Shown piece after piece: positions 52,363 to 64,000 of a stretch of 64,000 bases of DNA. The stretch is from Amblyornis subalaris (Eukaryota; Chordata; Aves; Passeriformes; Ptilonorhynchidae): the NCBI GenBank assembly GCA_018881555.1, contig JACAXG010000124.1:806001-870000 (forward strand), in the 5' to 3' direction. Made by a program: the position numbers and the translations under genes. How positions within the stretch are numbered: position 1 is the first letter of the stretch; each line of letters begins with the position of its first letter. The notes below the pieces were generated by a model that was given only the letters and a program-made list of their open reading frames with translations, had not been told where the DNA came from and did no database searches.

Positions 52363-55270
52363 TCTCCAGTAAGAATACATTGCTTCTGCATTGAAAATGG
52401 AGTAACAATCCACAAGGGCACTAAAAGACATGATCTGATGCCCAAGTCTAGATGTAATCTTATGCACATTCAAAAAGGATTGCCTGGACTTTTCTATGGG
52501 AAACAGCTTCCGATGTGCTTCTTCTATTCCTACACACAAGATACGTATTTTCCAAAAGTAAGCACCTCATCCCAGGAAATACCCACCATTGACAGATGTC
52601 ACAGGTCTTCAGGTTACACAGGTAACTACTAGTTAATGTGTCTTCTGCTGTAAAACCGATAACCTCCAGCACGGTACTCTTAAGTTATCAAAGAACATTA
52701 AATAAAAACTCTGTAGCACAAGTGGACATGAGACAAATTCAGATCTTCACTAATAAGAGTGACAGTAAGCAGCAGCTGTGGTTTGATTACATCTGTACCA
52801 TCCTTTGTTTTCTCAGATTGGAAGCCCAAAAGGGTATTTTCCACTCAAAATGACTTCAGCAAATTCCAGCCAAAGGAAATTGAACATGGAAGGATCCACA
52901 CCTTGAGGAAATCCCATAAAAGTGAGAAGCTGAAAAAGTAGTACCAGTTATTGAAGCCTTTGTCTCTACAAGAGTTTTTGAATTAGGTTTTGGCTATGTG
53001 TAAAGCCGTGCCACTCCATCCTTCACTTCAAGTATCTTCTCAAGTACCATCACCATGTTAACAAAATGTGAAGTAAGGATAGAAGCACCATAAACACACA
53101 TTTGAACCTCAGGTGTTCCAACAAACCCCTGCAAAACCAAAAGTAACACAAGCTCATTTCAGGATTTATATGGAAGATCATTTGTAATTTTAGAGACTAA
53201 AAAGATGAGCTAAAATACTTGAAATAAATGGAAATAATACATTTTTTTTCTTCATGTCTTGCAAATGGCTTTACTCGTTGACTTCAAGAGGAGAGACCAT
53301 TCACATTCAGGGGTTTTAATTGGTGGAATGAAAAAGAGATCAAAACATTTGGCCATGAAACAGAACAAGTAGTCATGAAGAAACTAGTACGTCTCCATAA
53401 TTAGAAATTATGAAATTCATATTCCCAGTGCTTAGGAAATTGTAAGCTTTACAGATAAACAGCCAGANCGAATTAAAAAAAATACTTCACTCCTTTCTTC
53501 CTTTCTGTACAATGAGCATTGACTGTCTTTCTTGAAATGTCCCAAGAAGCCCTTTCACATCATGCCTTCAGATAGATTTTTAACTAAAAGTTGATTTCAG
53601 CTAGTGTTATTAGGAAGAGAAATTACAGAGTATGTCCCAAAAGAGCATTGAGATACTTTAGCTTTGCATTTATATTACCATATTGTGATTTTCAAAGAAA
53701 AGTGCATTAAGTTATTTTAATCTATTGAATAATGATGACAAAAATTATTTAAAAGATATTCCTTAAAAGGTTAAATTCAGCAAATGGTAAAATAAAATAA
53801 AAAAAATCTTTATTAAAAATATAAATAAGTCCAAAAAATCTTAATAGTAACATGCTACTACAGTTATCATGTTAGGATTAAGACTGGGAACTACAAAGCT
53901 ACGTAACAGGTTTTTTCAGTTTCTCAGTTAACTCCATGCAATGGCTTGCATTACACTGGCAAAGCTATCCACCAAACAATCCTAAATATTACTGTTATTG
54001 TCCAAAACATAGGGGGTCCATATTACATATTTAGAAATTAAAAGCATCAGTGCATGTCCCTCAAAAAAGTCCATTCCAACCAGCAAACGTGATATTCCCC
54101 ACATATGTGCAAGTTTCTACACACAGGCTGCTTTTATTTTGTACATTCTCTCTTAGATATTTGTCATTTTACATTTAGCAATTTGCAACAAAATAATTCT
54201 TGATCTGATGAGCACTAAATTGCCTAGAATAACTTCCTTCCCCTCCCAACCTTTTTTACCTCCAAAGCACATGTGGGAGGAAAGGATAATTTCTTTAGTT
54301 AGTGATCAAGATTCAAAGGGAAAGGGAAAAATAGCTTACAAAATTAACATACACTTCCAACATTTTACTTGTTCAGGCTCCTGCAAAATTAAGTACTTAA
54401 CAAATCTTATGAATCTGTCAACTATATTCAGTTATCAACGTATTTTGGGAGAAGTTTTGGCTGTCTCAAGACAGTGGGATCAAGACAGCATAATTTATTT
54501 TACAATAGTAGATTGGCCTTTGTAAAATAATGACTTTCAAACACTGATTAAGGTGCAATTTAACTGCTGTTTCCCTTGCTTCCTTCTAATTTAATTCATC
54601 TTATGTTGAATAGTTGTACATTATGTTATAAAAGAATTCAAATCTGAACATGCTCTGATGACAGCAAGAGGAACACAAACCATACTCTGCATGTATGGGA
54701 TGCAGCACGTGAAGGTACATTAAAATTACATTACTCACTGTAACAGAGTCCTTCAGTGTATTTGCAAACACAATTTTCTACCATTTTCAAATAATTGTAG
54801 ATTGTCAGAATAAGGTAAAGTTGCTTTAGCAAGACAAGGATTGGAGTATGACAATGGTAAAAGGGTCAAAGGTTCTTGGCAGTTTTAGGTACCAGTTTTA
54901 TTCATTGATTTAAGGACAATTTGGCTTTAGTTGCAACATATGTCCTTTTGCAAACCAATACTGGTTCTATTTAGTCACAGTCTAACAACTGATTTCAACA
55001 TGAAAAATAATTTCTTGATAGCATTTTTGCCCATTGTACAGTCCTTATATAGTTATTACCATGAAACACATTCTTTTTATTGTCACGGCTATTTTCAGAG
55101 ATAAGGTATTTGTGCTTGGTCTGACCCCTCAATTCAGAACATGATGTTCTCGTGACATTGTTGCAATCAAAAAAACGTGCTAGGAATGCCTTCTAAAGGA
55201 CTTAAAATTAAAAATAGAGAGAAAGAGTGAATAAACAAACCACTTTAGTTTGTTCTGAACTCATGTATAC

Positions 55271-55379
55271 CTGAACGCATAGCATCTTTTTGAATGCTTT
55301 CATAATCATGCCAGTCCTTCCTTTTCAGGCCATCAGTCCAGGTAAAGAGCTGTCCATCTCCCAGCCCCAGANGAAGTGT
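55271..55379 (-). CDS. GALNTL6: GALNTL6 internal exon: lumenal stem region
   Basis: The 109 nt hold 36 full codons and the first base of a Gly codon. The peptide is T-L-X-L, then [20 protein letters not shown], then [12 protein letters not shown](G). X is a codon written CNT because of an ambiguous base at 55372; only Pro, Leu, His or Arg are possible, and Pro is what I recall in relatives. The K-D-W-H-D-Y-E-S-I motif is characteristic of the GALNT10/GALNTL6 stem. The acceptor is TTTTCACAG (AG at 55381-55380) and the donor is CAG followed by GTATAC, with only the first four intron bases near consensus. Joining to the next exon gives M-R-S-G-K-G-E-H-G-K with no stop. The upstream exon with the initiator Met and membrane anchor was looked for beyond 55.4 kb and not found. 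Confidence 0.9.
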
Positions 55380-58300
55380 CTGTGAAAACAGTAAATAAGC
55401 AAACAAATAAATATATACGTACATAAGGGGTTTGCATTATTACAGAGGAACCATCATAATATAGCAGTAGTAAATAGAACATTCAGTTTATTCAATGCAA
55501 ATATTGAAACTTTACCATGGTAAAAGAAGCTATTTTTCTAAATAGTGTGACAAAACAGTGAATTTAGCTCTTGATAAACAATTAATTGAACCATATCAAA
55601 CAACTCGTGCTTAACATTTCTCTTTTCAGCTGTGTTCTGACATGACTGCTTAGCAAGAAGCTCATGGAGATTAAACACACCACTAAAACTGAACAGGTTT
55701 CAAAAATGCCTTATCCTTCAACTCATGAAGGACTCTGATTTTTTTCTTAAACTATCACTTTTGCAAAACTGGAGTTATAGTTACTCTGCACTTTACAATG
55801 TTCCCCTTTAATTTTTTTTAAAGTTTTTTTTTAATAGCTGCTACTGAGTTATTGCTATTCACACAAGGTCAAAGGACTGCATCAAAGGCACACAGCAAAG
55901 AGATTCTCAAAGCACTTTCAAATCCTGTAGATCTTCATGCTAAGTGATAAGGGGGAAAAAAACCAAAACCACACCACCATCACTCCCACAGACTACCCAG
56001 AAAAAAAACCCTCATACAATGTGTAGTTGGTAAGTTGACTTCTCCTTTCCAACTCCAAATTCCTGCGTAAAGCTAAAAAATGCTTTTTGCTTTTAAGCAA
56101 GATTATCTTCCTAGAGCTTCCCCCCCATCCCCAATTCTACCAAATGCTAGCATTTTTATGAAAAATAAGAATCAGAAAATAACATTAGGAGTACATGAAA
56201 TGTAGATCCATAGGAAATAGCTCAGATAAAGTTAACCTTTTTCTAAATGCTCAATTTACAAAAATATGTGGTAAAAGAAACAGACAAAATTTTGACAAGC
56301 AAAGAAGATGATCTACAGTATCTGTACTGGACAAAGTGAGGAAATGATTCATTACTGCATAGAAATAACATGAAAAGTCTTTCTCTGCTAATTACAGGTT
56401 TGAATCAGTAAGTTGTCCAGAACAAAAGGCATATATATAATGCATGCTAGAAATGTTATCAAAGTTATGAGAAAATATGCTTGAAAAGCAGTTCTACGGA
56501 CACAACATCTGATCAGCCTTCTACTAGGAAATATTGAAAGCCCTATAAAAATCTCATGCCTATGTAACAGTGATGCTTTGCACTTTATGTATGAAGTTTG
56601 TAAATGCATGATGATTGGACTCACTCATTTTTTCTTACTGATTTTACACTACTGGCTGCACAAAATTGGATGACACTGGCTCCAAGTGGAATTGTCCCAG
56701 CATGCTCAGTTAGGGTTGGTTTGTTTATTTTTTGGAAAGACAAATATTTGCCAAGCTTCATGATGCAAATCTAGTTGCTAAGCCATCCTTAAAACTGGGG
56801 TTCAAAGGCTTTTGGATTTCTAAGCAAGAAGAGCAGAATGCTGGGCATGACTGGTAACCTTCAGCAAAGGATGCTAGAAATCCTGACTGGCAAAGATTCA
56901 TGCTGAAAATATCTGCTTTGGGTCAGCTGAGAATGCTGGATATTGCGTAAAGTGTTGTGAGCTCTGTGCTCTCCAATAAATCCCTGAGATACCAAGAAAA
57001 ATGCATCATAGTCTGCTAGCATGACCTACATTTCTTAGTTTTGGTATCAAAGGTAACTTATGTTACGTAAGGCCAAAACGCAATCTAGTCTGTGTTTATT
57101 CTTCTATTACCACTTTTGCAGACATATTCCAAGAACACACTGTTGTCATATTTTAATATGATACAAGTCAGAGGTTCACACCTGGAAGAACTAAATAACT
57201 TAATACATCCTGATAAAAATATTTCAGGTTATCAAAATATGTAACGTTTCATGTTGTTAAAATGAACTCATTAATTTCAATAATTCTTGAGTTTGAACAA
57301 GGCTAATGTTCTAATAGTAATATGAAATTGCTTGGGTTTAAAAGTCAGAAGCATTAGGTAGAACACAGGCTGCAACAGTGTTAATCATGATGCTTGAGCA
57401 AAAATTCCTACAATAATCTACTCCGAAGCAGTAACTGGATCTTTAAAAGTCAGGCCCAGACAGATTCACTTCAATTAAACTTGTACTCTTGTCAGTATGA
57501 GTACAGCTGGTGTGAATCACTTGGTCCCAAAAATGCAAGACTATCAAAACTATCAAAAGCAGGATAAACTTTACTTTTGTGACCCTTTGCTGGCTTCTTT
57601 CCCTAAAAATAGTTATTTAAATGACAAGTTGCAGGACACTGAAAGAAAGCCGAGTAGTAGAATTTACAGCTGCTTTCTTGTTGTCTGTTTGCATTTTGAT
57701 GCCATTGCTCCTTAAAAATATTAATTACATGTAGTTATTTTACCTGATGGCATTTACAAGTCTAATGTACCAGGAGACTCTCTTGCAAGCATAATATAGT
57801 TAAATAAATATATCCACTAAAATTAATCTAGCAAAAGGATAAATATAAATCCAAATATCTTACAATACGCAAAAAGCTAACTGAAGTCTTGCTGTGGCTC
57901 ATATTTTGGAAGGGTAACATTGCCCAAAGAGGAAACAGGAAGCAAACCATAGTATTGGTGCCATTATAAGCTCCTGTTTAACAACTGAGAGTATTGTTTG
58001 TATTGCTGGGATTTTTTTTAATAAATCCCTTAATTCCCTTGCATCATACCACAGCAATTTTTCAGCTCTAACATCCTTTCAGTGTAAGGGGAATTAAATA
58101 CAATGCCCTCGTCTGTCACTTCGTAAGACTAGTATTCAGACAGCACCACCTTAATGCGGACTGAACATTGTGACCCCTAGAGGGACTGGACTTCATGAAA
58201 TTCACCCTGTGTACACACTAGTTTTACCTCGGCAGTGAGCATGAAACAGGGCTTAGAAAGGGATGTCAAGCTGCACAGCCAAACGCTCTGGGAAGAGCAA

Positions 58301-61300
58301 GAGTTTTGCAGTGCAAGTTCCTTAGCTCTGAAGAAATCGGAACTGCCCTCAGTTCCTCAACTAAATATCTCCCTTGTCAGCAACTGAAGGATTTATTTTT
58401 TCGCTTTTTTTGATGTTGCTATATTGTTTTACAAGATACANAAGCACTTGAGAAAAAGGATTTCTCCATTTCACTTCTGCCTAAGGGTAAACAAATTGAA
58501 TTTTGAAAGACCTTAAAACGCAGTTTCTGGAATGTTTTAAAACTGCTAAAAGGCTCCATTGTAAAACTCTAAGTATGCTCACATGCCTCTTTTATCCAGA
58601 CGATAATGACTGGAAGAGCTCCCATTTCTAAAGCATTTCTAGCTGTTGAAGAAGGAAAAGAGGAACAGGGAAAAAAAGGAAAAATAATGTAATATTCTTA
58701 TTCTACCCTTGTCTTCTCCCTACATACTCTTCTTTCTCAGTTCTTCATCATTTTTGCTACACTGACAACTTAAACTATTTTGCACCAAACTAGAAGCAGC
58801 TCTGGTTTAGTTATACACAGGCTGACTCTTTGGTGTAATGGCTACATAGTAACAACCAAGTGTTGCTACTGGTTAGTGTACATACAGGAAAGCCCATACA
58901 ACTCTACCTCCCATCTCAGAAAGACAAATTCTGATATGACATCACAAGATGGAATGTGCTAATGAATCTTGATTCTGAATTTTTGCTGAACACATATTTA
59001 AACATAAACTGATGGACTCAACTGAAATAAAATTAACCACAACACATAAGTAGAAACGCTAAAGAAGGCAACAAAAGGAATTCGTCATTTTAGCGGTAAT
59101 GTATAAACAGCCAGACCAAAACTTACTAAATTTATAGTATAAAATACATTATTAACTGAATTCAGCACAAAAATGGGTTTAGGCATGTAAACAAATAACC
59201 AAATAAGGTTGGGTTCCAACTCATAGAAGAAAAATGTATCAAGGATTATTAATCTCTGCCTAAGCAAGTTATCGAACATCACGGGAGACATAGCATTCTG
59301 GAAATACACATTTGCTATTTGCACATCCCGGGTTCTTGTGTACTTAAATGGCAGCAACACTCCATGAATAGTGTGAACTGTTCATTCTACGTGTGCCTGC
59401 AACTGTAAGAGCAACAATACTCTTTTAGTATAGGTAAAGGCCTTAGAAATGGAAAGCATTCAGAACATTACGGTTCTTTCCAACACACGACGTAAGGCTT
59501 CTTTCTGGCGGAAACCAGGATATGAGAAAAGAGAAGATTCAGGCACACCTGCCCCCCAGTACCTCATCCTAACACAAAAGCAATGCTTACCTGTAATCTT
59601 TAGTGACAAATCAATATATATGGATGAGGAACCAGCTCGGTTGAGTAGCTGAAACATACTCAGGGTTTTCCCCCCCAAAACAATTCCCTAAGTCACCCAC
59701 AAATAGTACAGTCTGCCTCTACAGCCCTTAGCCTCTTGAACTCTTGAACTATTTTCATCATTGCAGAACTATTAAAACAGCAAATATCCCATTGCATACA
59801 AAGTGTTGGATTTTGACTGACTGTCAAAAAAATCCTAGTACGATTTATCATCCAACCATTTGCTACATGTAGTATGCACCTTTCAGTTACACATTTTTAA
59901 GTGTTTCAGTCCAAAAGGGACTACCCACCGACAGAAACATTACATACAGCATCTGCCTTACTATTTCATTTTCACATTAACCTCAAACCTTTCGGGAAGC
60001 AAGACTGATACAGTACGACATAGACTCAGAAGACTCTTCTCCTCCAGAGAAGACTCAACATCTGTTTCAATTACAGAGAATATGATAAGCACAAAAATAG
60101 CACGATTACCAAAAACTCAGTCACAGATGCTTAGATCCCTCAGAGAGGAAAAAAAGTTTCTCTACTTAGACATTTGAAAGCTTGAACTCAGAAACAAGTG
60201 CCTTCATTGAANAATTCATTTATTTTTAATTTCACTCTGTGGAGGCAGACAATTAGAGGGGACTCAGGCAAGGGAAGAGGATATATCCATGGGAATGCAC
60301 CTTTTTTTTTAAAAAAAAGCAAGAAAAGGTATAATTACAGATTCACTTTGAGACTGCTGATTTGCTCAATAGCTCTAGGGACAACACCAATATACAATCA
60401 AATTCTGCACTAAAAAACTTCATATGCTGATCAGCATAACCACTTGCAATTGTTTCATGAATTTTAGGAAATAATCTTACTTAGACATAAGCACTTGTTC
60501 ACACTCAGGAAAAGATGCACATGGGAAATAAAGGCAGTAAAAAAGTATCAAGCTTAGACACCTTCAGGGATGTTTCAAGAGAAGCATAAAAACAACTACT
60601 CTTTGTGGTTTGAATAAACCTCTTTGTTTTTGGAATAAAGGCTTTTGTATAGTGTTTGTAAACAGTGTTGTGTAAAACACGTAATTCACTACTTTTTTTT
60701 TCTATCCTTCTTATGCANATCATTCTCAGGACTTCAAGCTCTGACAAACTACTCTGATCAAACAAGACAATAAAAAAAATCAGAACCTACTGAGCAATTA
60801 AATTCATTCCTTTATCAGAATAAAATTAAGGATAACTTTTTTAAGAGTGGTGTCACTGCATATAGGAGCATATGTTCATTATAAATCAGTTGCAAAATCA
60901 CAACATGTTCATTTCCCAAATTTCTTTTCTGGTATTATCACAAGTATATGAAGACAGACATTCTCATGAAACTTCCTCCCCAGTAGGTGGGAGAGTCATG
61001 AAAACTATTCATTTTGAAAGATTTCTGCTTTATCTGATTATGCTACATTTTAGCACAAGACCATCGAAGTGAAATCTTAGCACTATGGCACCCAAATCTG
61101 AAGTCAAGTGCTCAAGCAAAGTCCATTCTGGTGCAGTGACTGGCTGAGGATATTAGAGATGAAAACCAAAATATTATTTCCTCTAAGGATGTGCTTGATG
61201 TGAGGCAGCCTAATCTATGGAAAAGGTATAAAATCCAAGCATCACACTATCTCATCTCTACGTCTTTATGCTTAAGCTCTGAACACTATCTGTGCGGCTC

Positions 61301-61462
61301 TCCTTTCCTGTATCTCTGAAAAACAAAAAAGGCCCTATATCTGAGCTGAGATCTGCCTCTAAGCATCACGCACAGCCAACAGGTACAATACAGCCCTTAA
61401 GTGCCTCTGAAGCTCCCAGCACCATAAAATGAAAGAATCACATGTAGCAATTTGGATCCACC

Positions 61463-61783
61463 ATGAATCTTTCCAGGAGGAAAAGACAGCACGAGCAGGC
61501 ATTGCACAGCCTGAAAGTATCAGCCGATAGTTTTGAATCCCCAGGCTACACGTTTCCTGTCAGGATCCCTCTCTGGGATTCTGTCCTTCTAGACGGGGAG
61601 CAGTGGCTGCAGTACAGCATTTGCAGGCTTTGGTGGCGGGCAGGAGCTGCCCTGCACGCAGGGGCACCCACCCCTCGACGCCATCCACAGGCAGCTCCCA
61701 CCGATCCTGCACCGCTGCTGGGCAGCCACTGCCTGCCAAATCTGCTGCCCATCGGAAAGCCACTGATGATGAAGCCAAGGTAA
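61463..61783 (+). other. GC-rich island with 106-codon open frame
   Basis: An ATG in good Kozak context (CCACCATGA) opens a 106-codon frame. From about 61590 to 61770 the DNA is clearly richer in G+C and CpG than the surrounding intron. The frame ends at TAA 61781-61783, which overlaps a consensus donor (CCAAG followed by GTAAAG, GT at 61780-61781). The peptide starts MNLSRRKRQHEQALHSLK and becomes Pro/Ala/His-rich; I recognise no family. It could be an exon of an unannotated plus-strand transcript, an old transposon fragment, or a chance frame in a GC-rich patch. Minus-strand frames of similar length are open here too, as is common in GC-rich DNA, which weakens a coding claim. Confidence 0.2.
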
Positions 61784-63168
61784 AGGCTCTAAATCTAGAA
61801 TCTTTCAAAACGAATGAAAAAATCAGAATACACTGAGATATAATTACTGACTTTTATTTTTATTTTTACTTCATTTTTATGTAGTTTTAAAACATTTTAA
61901 AAAATAAGAATCTGAATTGTTTTCCAAATCCTTGGCTTGAAGCCATATAATAGAGACTTTAGGACATGATGAATTTCTTCATATGCTCAGATTTCCTGTG
62001 CCACTTATTTGTTATGCCACAGCAAATAAGTGTTCATTGCACTGACATTTACATTAGTAGAAATAATTAGCCCAGCACAGCAAAAAAAGGGCAGCACTTG
62101 ATTTAGTCTGCGACATCTGAATGACTCAAGGTTATTTCATTTTTGAAACACTTATATCAGACTTTTCGTGCTTTTAGATTCTAGAATATCATGGGCAACC
62201 CAGTAACGTCATGCCATCAATTCCAAATCAAAGCTGTTAATAATGTTACTTAGAAAATGCCAAGCTCCCCAAGCATTTCATTACTGAGACTTTTATAGAC
62301 AGGTATAAAAAGCTGTTATTGCTGCACTACAGTTATGTATTTCAGGTCACAAAACTGCAGCAAAAAAATTAAGTTAAAACATGAGCACTGAACTCCAGAG
62401 GAGTTTGGACTCCATATCTGTTGAATGTGAAACACCATGAATTGCCAAGGGTGACCTACAGAGTCTGGCAGTGAACCTTGCCTTCCCAAATGACACAATT
62501 TGAACCGACTGTAGGACAGGAGGTAGAGTCTAGACTGAAGGCATAATTAAAAAAAATCAAACAAAAAAAAATTCCTCAGAGCAAGCGATTCCCATCTCTT
62601 TCTGCCTGCTGACCTAAGCTGCTGATAGATTTGCTCAATAACTAAAACACCTAAATCCATCTTTTCTTGTTTTATTTTCACTTGTTTCATTGCCAATTCA
62701 AGGAAAAGAAACCAAACTCAAGTAGCATGAGCATCTATGACGGACCTAAATGAACCCATGCTGACAACATGCTGCTTCTCCAGGCCTTCTTCAACTGAAG
62801 ACTATTTTGACAGCACAACAGGGTAAGCTTGCAGAAAAGCCTGCATCCATATTTGACTACTCATGTTCAGGAAGTTTAAAAAACATACCTGATATTGTGT
62901 TAATGTTGCATATTTTTAATAACTACCTTTTTCAGAAATTATTTTTAATATCAAAAGACCTGAAAGGGGGTTGAAGAGACTCAGCAGGATTTTTGCCAGT
63001 ATGGCTATTGGTTGGTTTTGAACCAAAGATCTGTAAGACCCTTCTGATGAAAAGCAATGGCTTTGAGCGACTCCTGGAAGAGTTAATTATATACTAGGTT
63101 TCTGGTGTTTTTAACCATACACCACATGGTCAGAAAAAATTTTAACTATATTCTTTTATATAAACAGC

Positions 63169-63250
63169 CTTCTTCTTCTTCTTATAAAAAAAAACCAAAA
63201 CAAACCAAAACTGAAAACCAACAAAATATCAAATCCCAAAAATCAAAACA
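63169..63250. repeat. (CTT)5 and A/C-rich low-complexity tract
   Basis: Five CTT units at 63169-63183, then an A-rich tract with ACCAAAAC units to about 63250. Confidence 0.8.
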
Positions 63251-64000
63251 GAACCCTATGTTCATGGCAAAGAATGAGATTTTCAGTAATTTTTTAATTT
63301 ATAAAAGGCTCAATAATAAAGATATGATAGCATTTTTTCTTAATAGACTCTTCATATACATATTTTTCCTGAAGTTTAGAAAAATGTCTTTAGATCTTTA
63401 CTGTGCTAAGTGTCATTCTGTTTTGCACTGGCTACTAACTTAAAGCACTAACTTAAAACAAAAAGTGCGTTTGTAGGATTCAAGTGTCAGGTGTTTAAGC
63501 AAGAATAAATTTCTTGCTTTATCTGTTCAATGGTGATTAAAAATCTTATTTCCTTATGATTACTTACTTCTGAAGTAATTTGCCGTTGCATTTCTTTTAC
63601 TAAAAGTGCATTCTCTCTTAGGAAACAGATTCTATAAACAGTAAAGAATGTTCACTACAGTTAGGTTATCCCTAATGAGTAAAATTCAGCTTATTTGTTG
63701 CTTCATGAGAGAACAACAATCATTTCAGAAGCATCTTCCTCCTTTGGTGCACCTCTTATAAAAATACAAACTACTTCATGACTGTAATTGTTCAAATCTC
63801 TGTGGTACAACTATAACAGCTTTGCAGCAAATCTGAAACCACTGATCCAGAAGCAGACACAGTAATATTAGAAAAGAGATATCTACCAATTATTATTGCT
63901 TTTCTTAAATAACCCAAGCTGATCAATATTTTCAATAAAAACGGCTTTTTCTTTCCCACATTCTATTGTAATAGAAACACTGTAAGAGAAAGGTCAGGTG

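Larger units (their letters stand above)
31776..55270 (-). other. GALNTL6: GALNTL6 intron, complete, 23,495 bp
   Basis: The intron runs from donor GTATAC (55270-55265 on the minus strand) to acceptor GTTATAG (ending at 31776) and interrupts a Gly codon after its first base. It contains the solo LTR at 41465-42295, low-complexity tracts (about 35.05, 37.39, 38.4, 39.68, 41.15, 45.97, 46.6, 50.58 and 52.35 kb), a diverged short duplication at 48.63-48.71 kb, an unassigned GC-richer patch at 49.81-50.27 kb and a foldback cluster at 51.07-51.20 kb. No additional exon with a family signature was seen on either strand. Confidence 0.85.
55380..64000 (-). other. GALNTL6: GALNTL6 intron, 3' part (continues past window end)
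   Basis: This is the acceptor-side part of the intron preceding the stem exon, ending at the AG at 55381-55380 on the minus strand. No exon encoding a start Met plus hydrophobic anchor was seen on the minus strand, so the intron extends beyond the window. It is AT-rich with three single Ns (58441, 60212, 60718), a GC-rich island with an open frame at 61463-61783, and a CTT repeat followed by an A/C-rich tract at 63.17-63.25 kb. Nothing else assignable is visible. Confidence 0.7.

Noticed and set aside
55380..64000. Possible upstream GALNTL6 exon with start Met and membrane anchor
   Set aside because: No minus-strand segment with a hydrophobic anchor followed by a phase-0 donor was found.

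Overview
The window looks like intronic DNA from a vertebrate, most probably a bird. It is AT-rich and CpG-poor. It carries a 5'-truncated CR1 (chicken repeat 1) LINE with the terminal ATAGAATCATAGAAT signature, and a solo retroviral LTR of a kind common in passerine genomes. There are no operons, ribosome binding sites or other prokaryotic features. Ten isolated N bases suggest a draft assembly or consensus.

The only recognisable gene is on the minus strand: three consecutive internal coding exons of a polypeptide N-acetylgalactosaminyltransferase, best matched by GALNTL6. In transcription order they are 55379-55271 (109 nt), 31775-31637 (139 nt) and 14369-14203 (167 nt). All three are bounded by AG acceptors and GT donors. 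Their phases join exactly, giving 138 uninterrupted codons plus one trailing base. These codons cover the end of the lumenal stem and the first nucleotide-sugar-binding strands of the GT-A catalytic domain. The promoter, start codon, transmembrane anchor, metal-binding DxH exon, rest of the catalytic domain and C-terminal lectin domain are not in the window.

Layout: 1-14202 is the start of the intron after the third exon. 14370-31636 is a 17.3 kb intron containing the CR1 copy, a perfect 22-bp palindrome, a perfect hairpin and a CpG/ACGT cluster. 31776-55270 is a 23.5 kb intron containing the sense-oriented LTR with internal tandem repeats, several microsatellites and an AT-rich foldback. 55380-64000 is the end of the preceding intron and contains a small GC-rich island with an open frame near 61.5 kb.

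I did not find a convincing undescribed system. The observations most worth checking are a 234-codon open frame antisense to the gene at 30683-31387 (much longer than chance predicts), the GC-rich island at 61.46-61.79 kb with a good Kozak context and a splice donor, the sense-oriented LTR, and the ACGT cluster at 29.9 kb. Most other short open frames have the length and number expected by chance in DNA of this composition.
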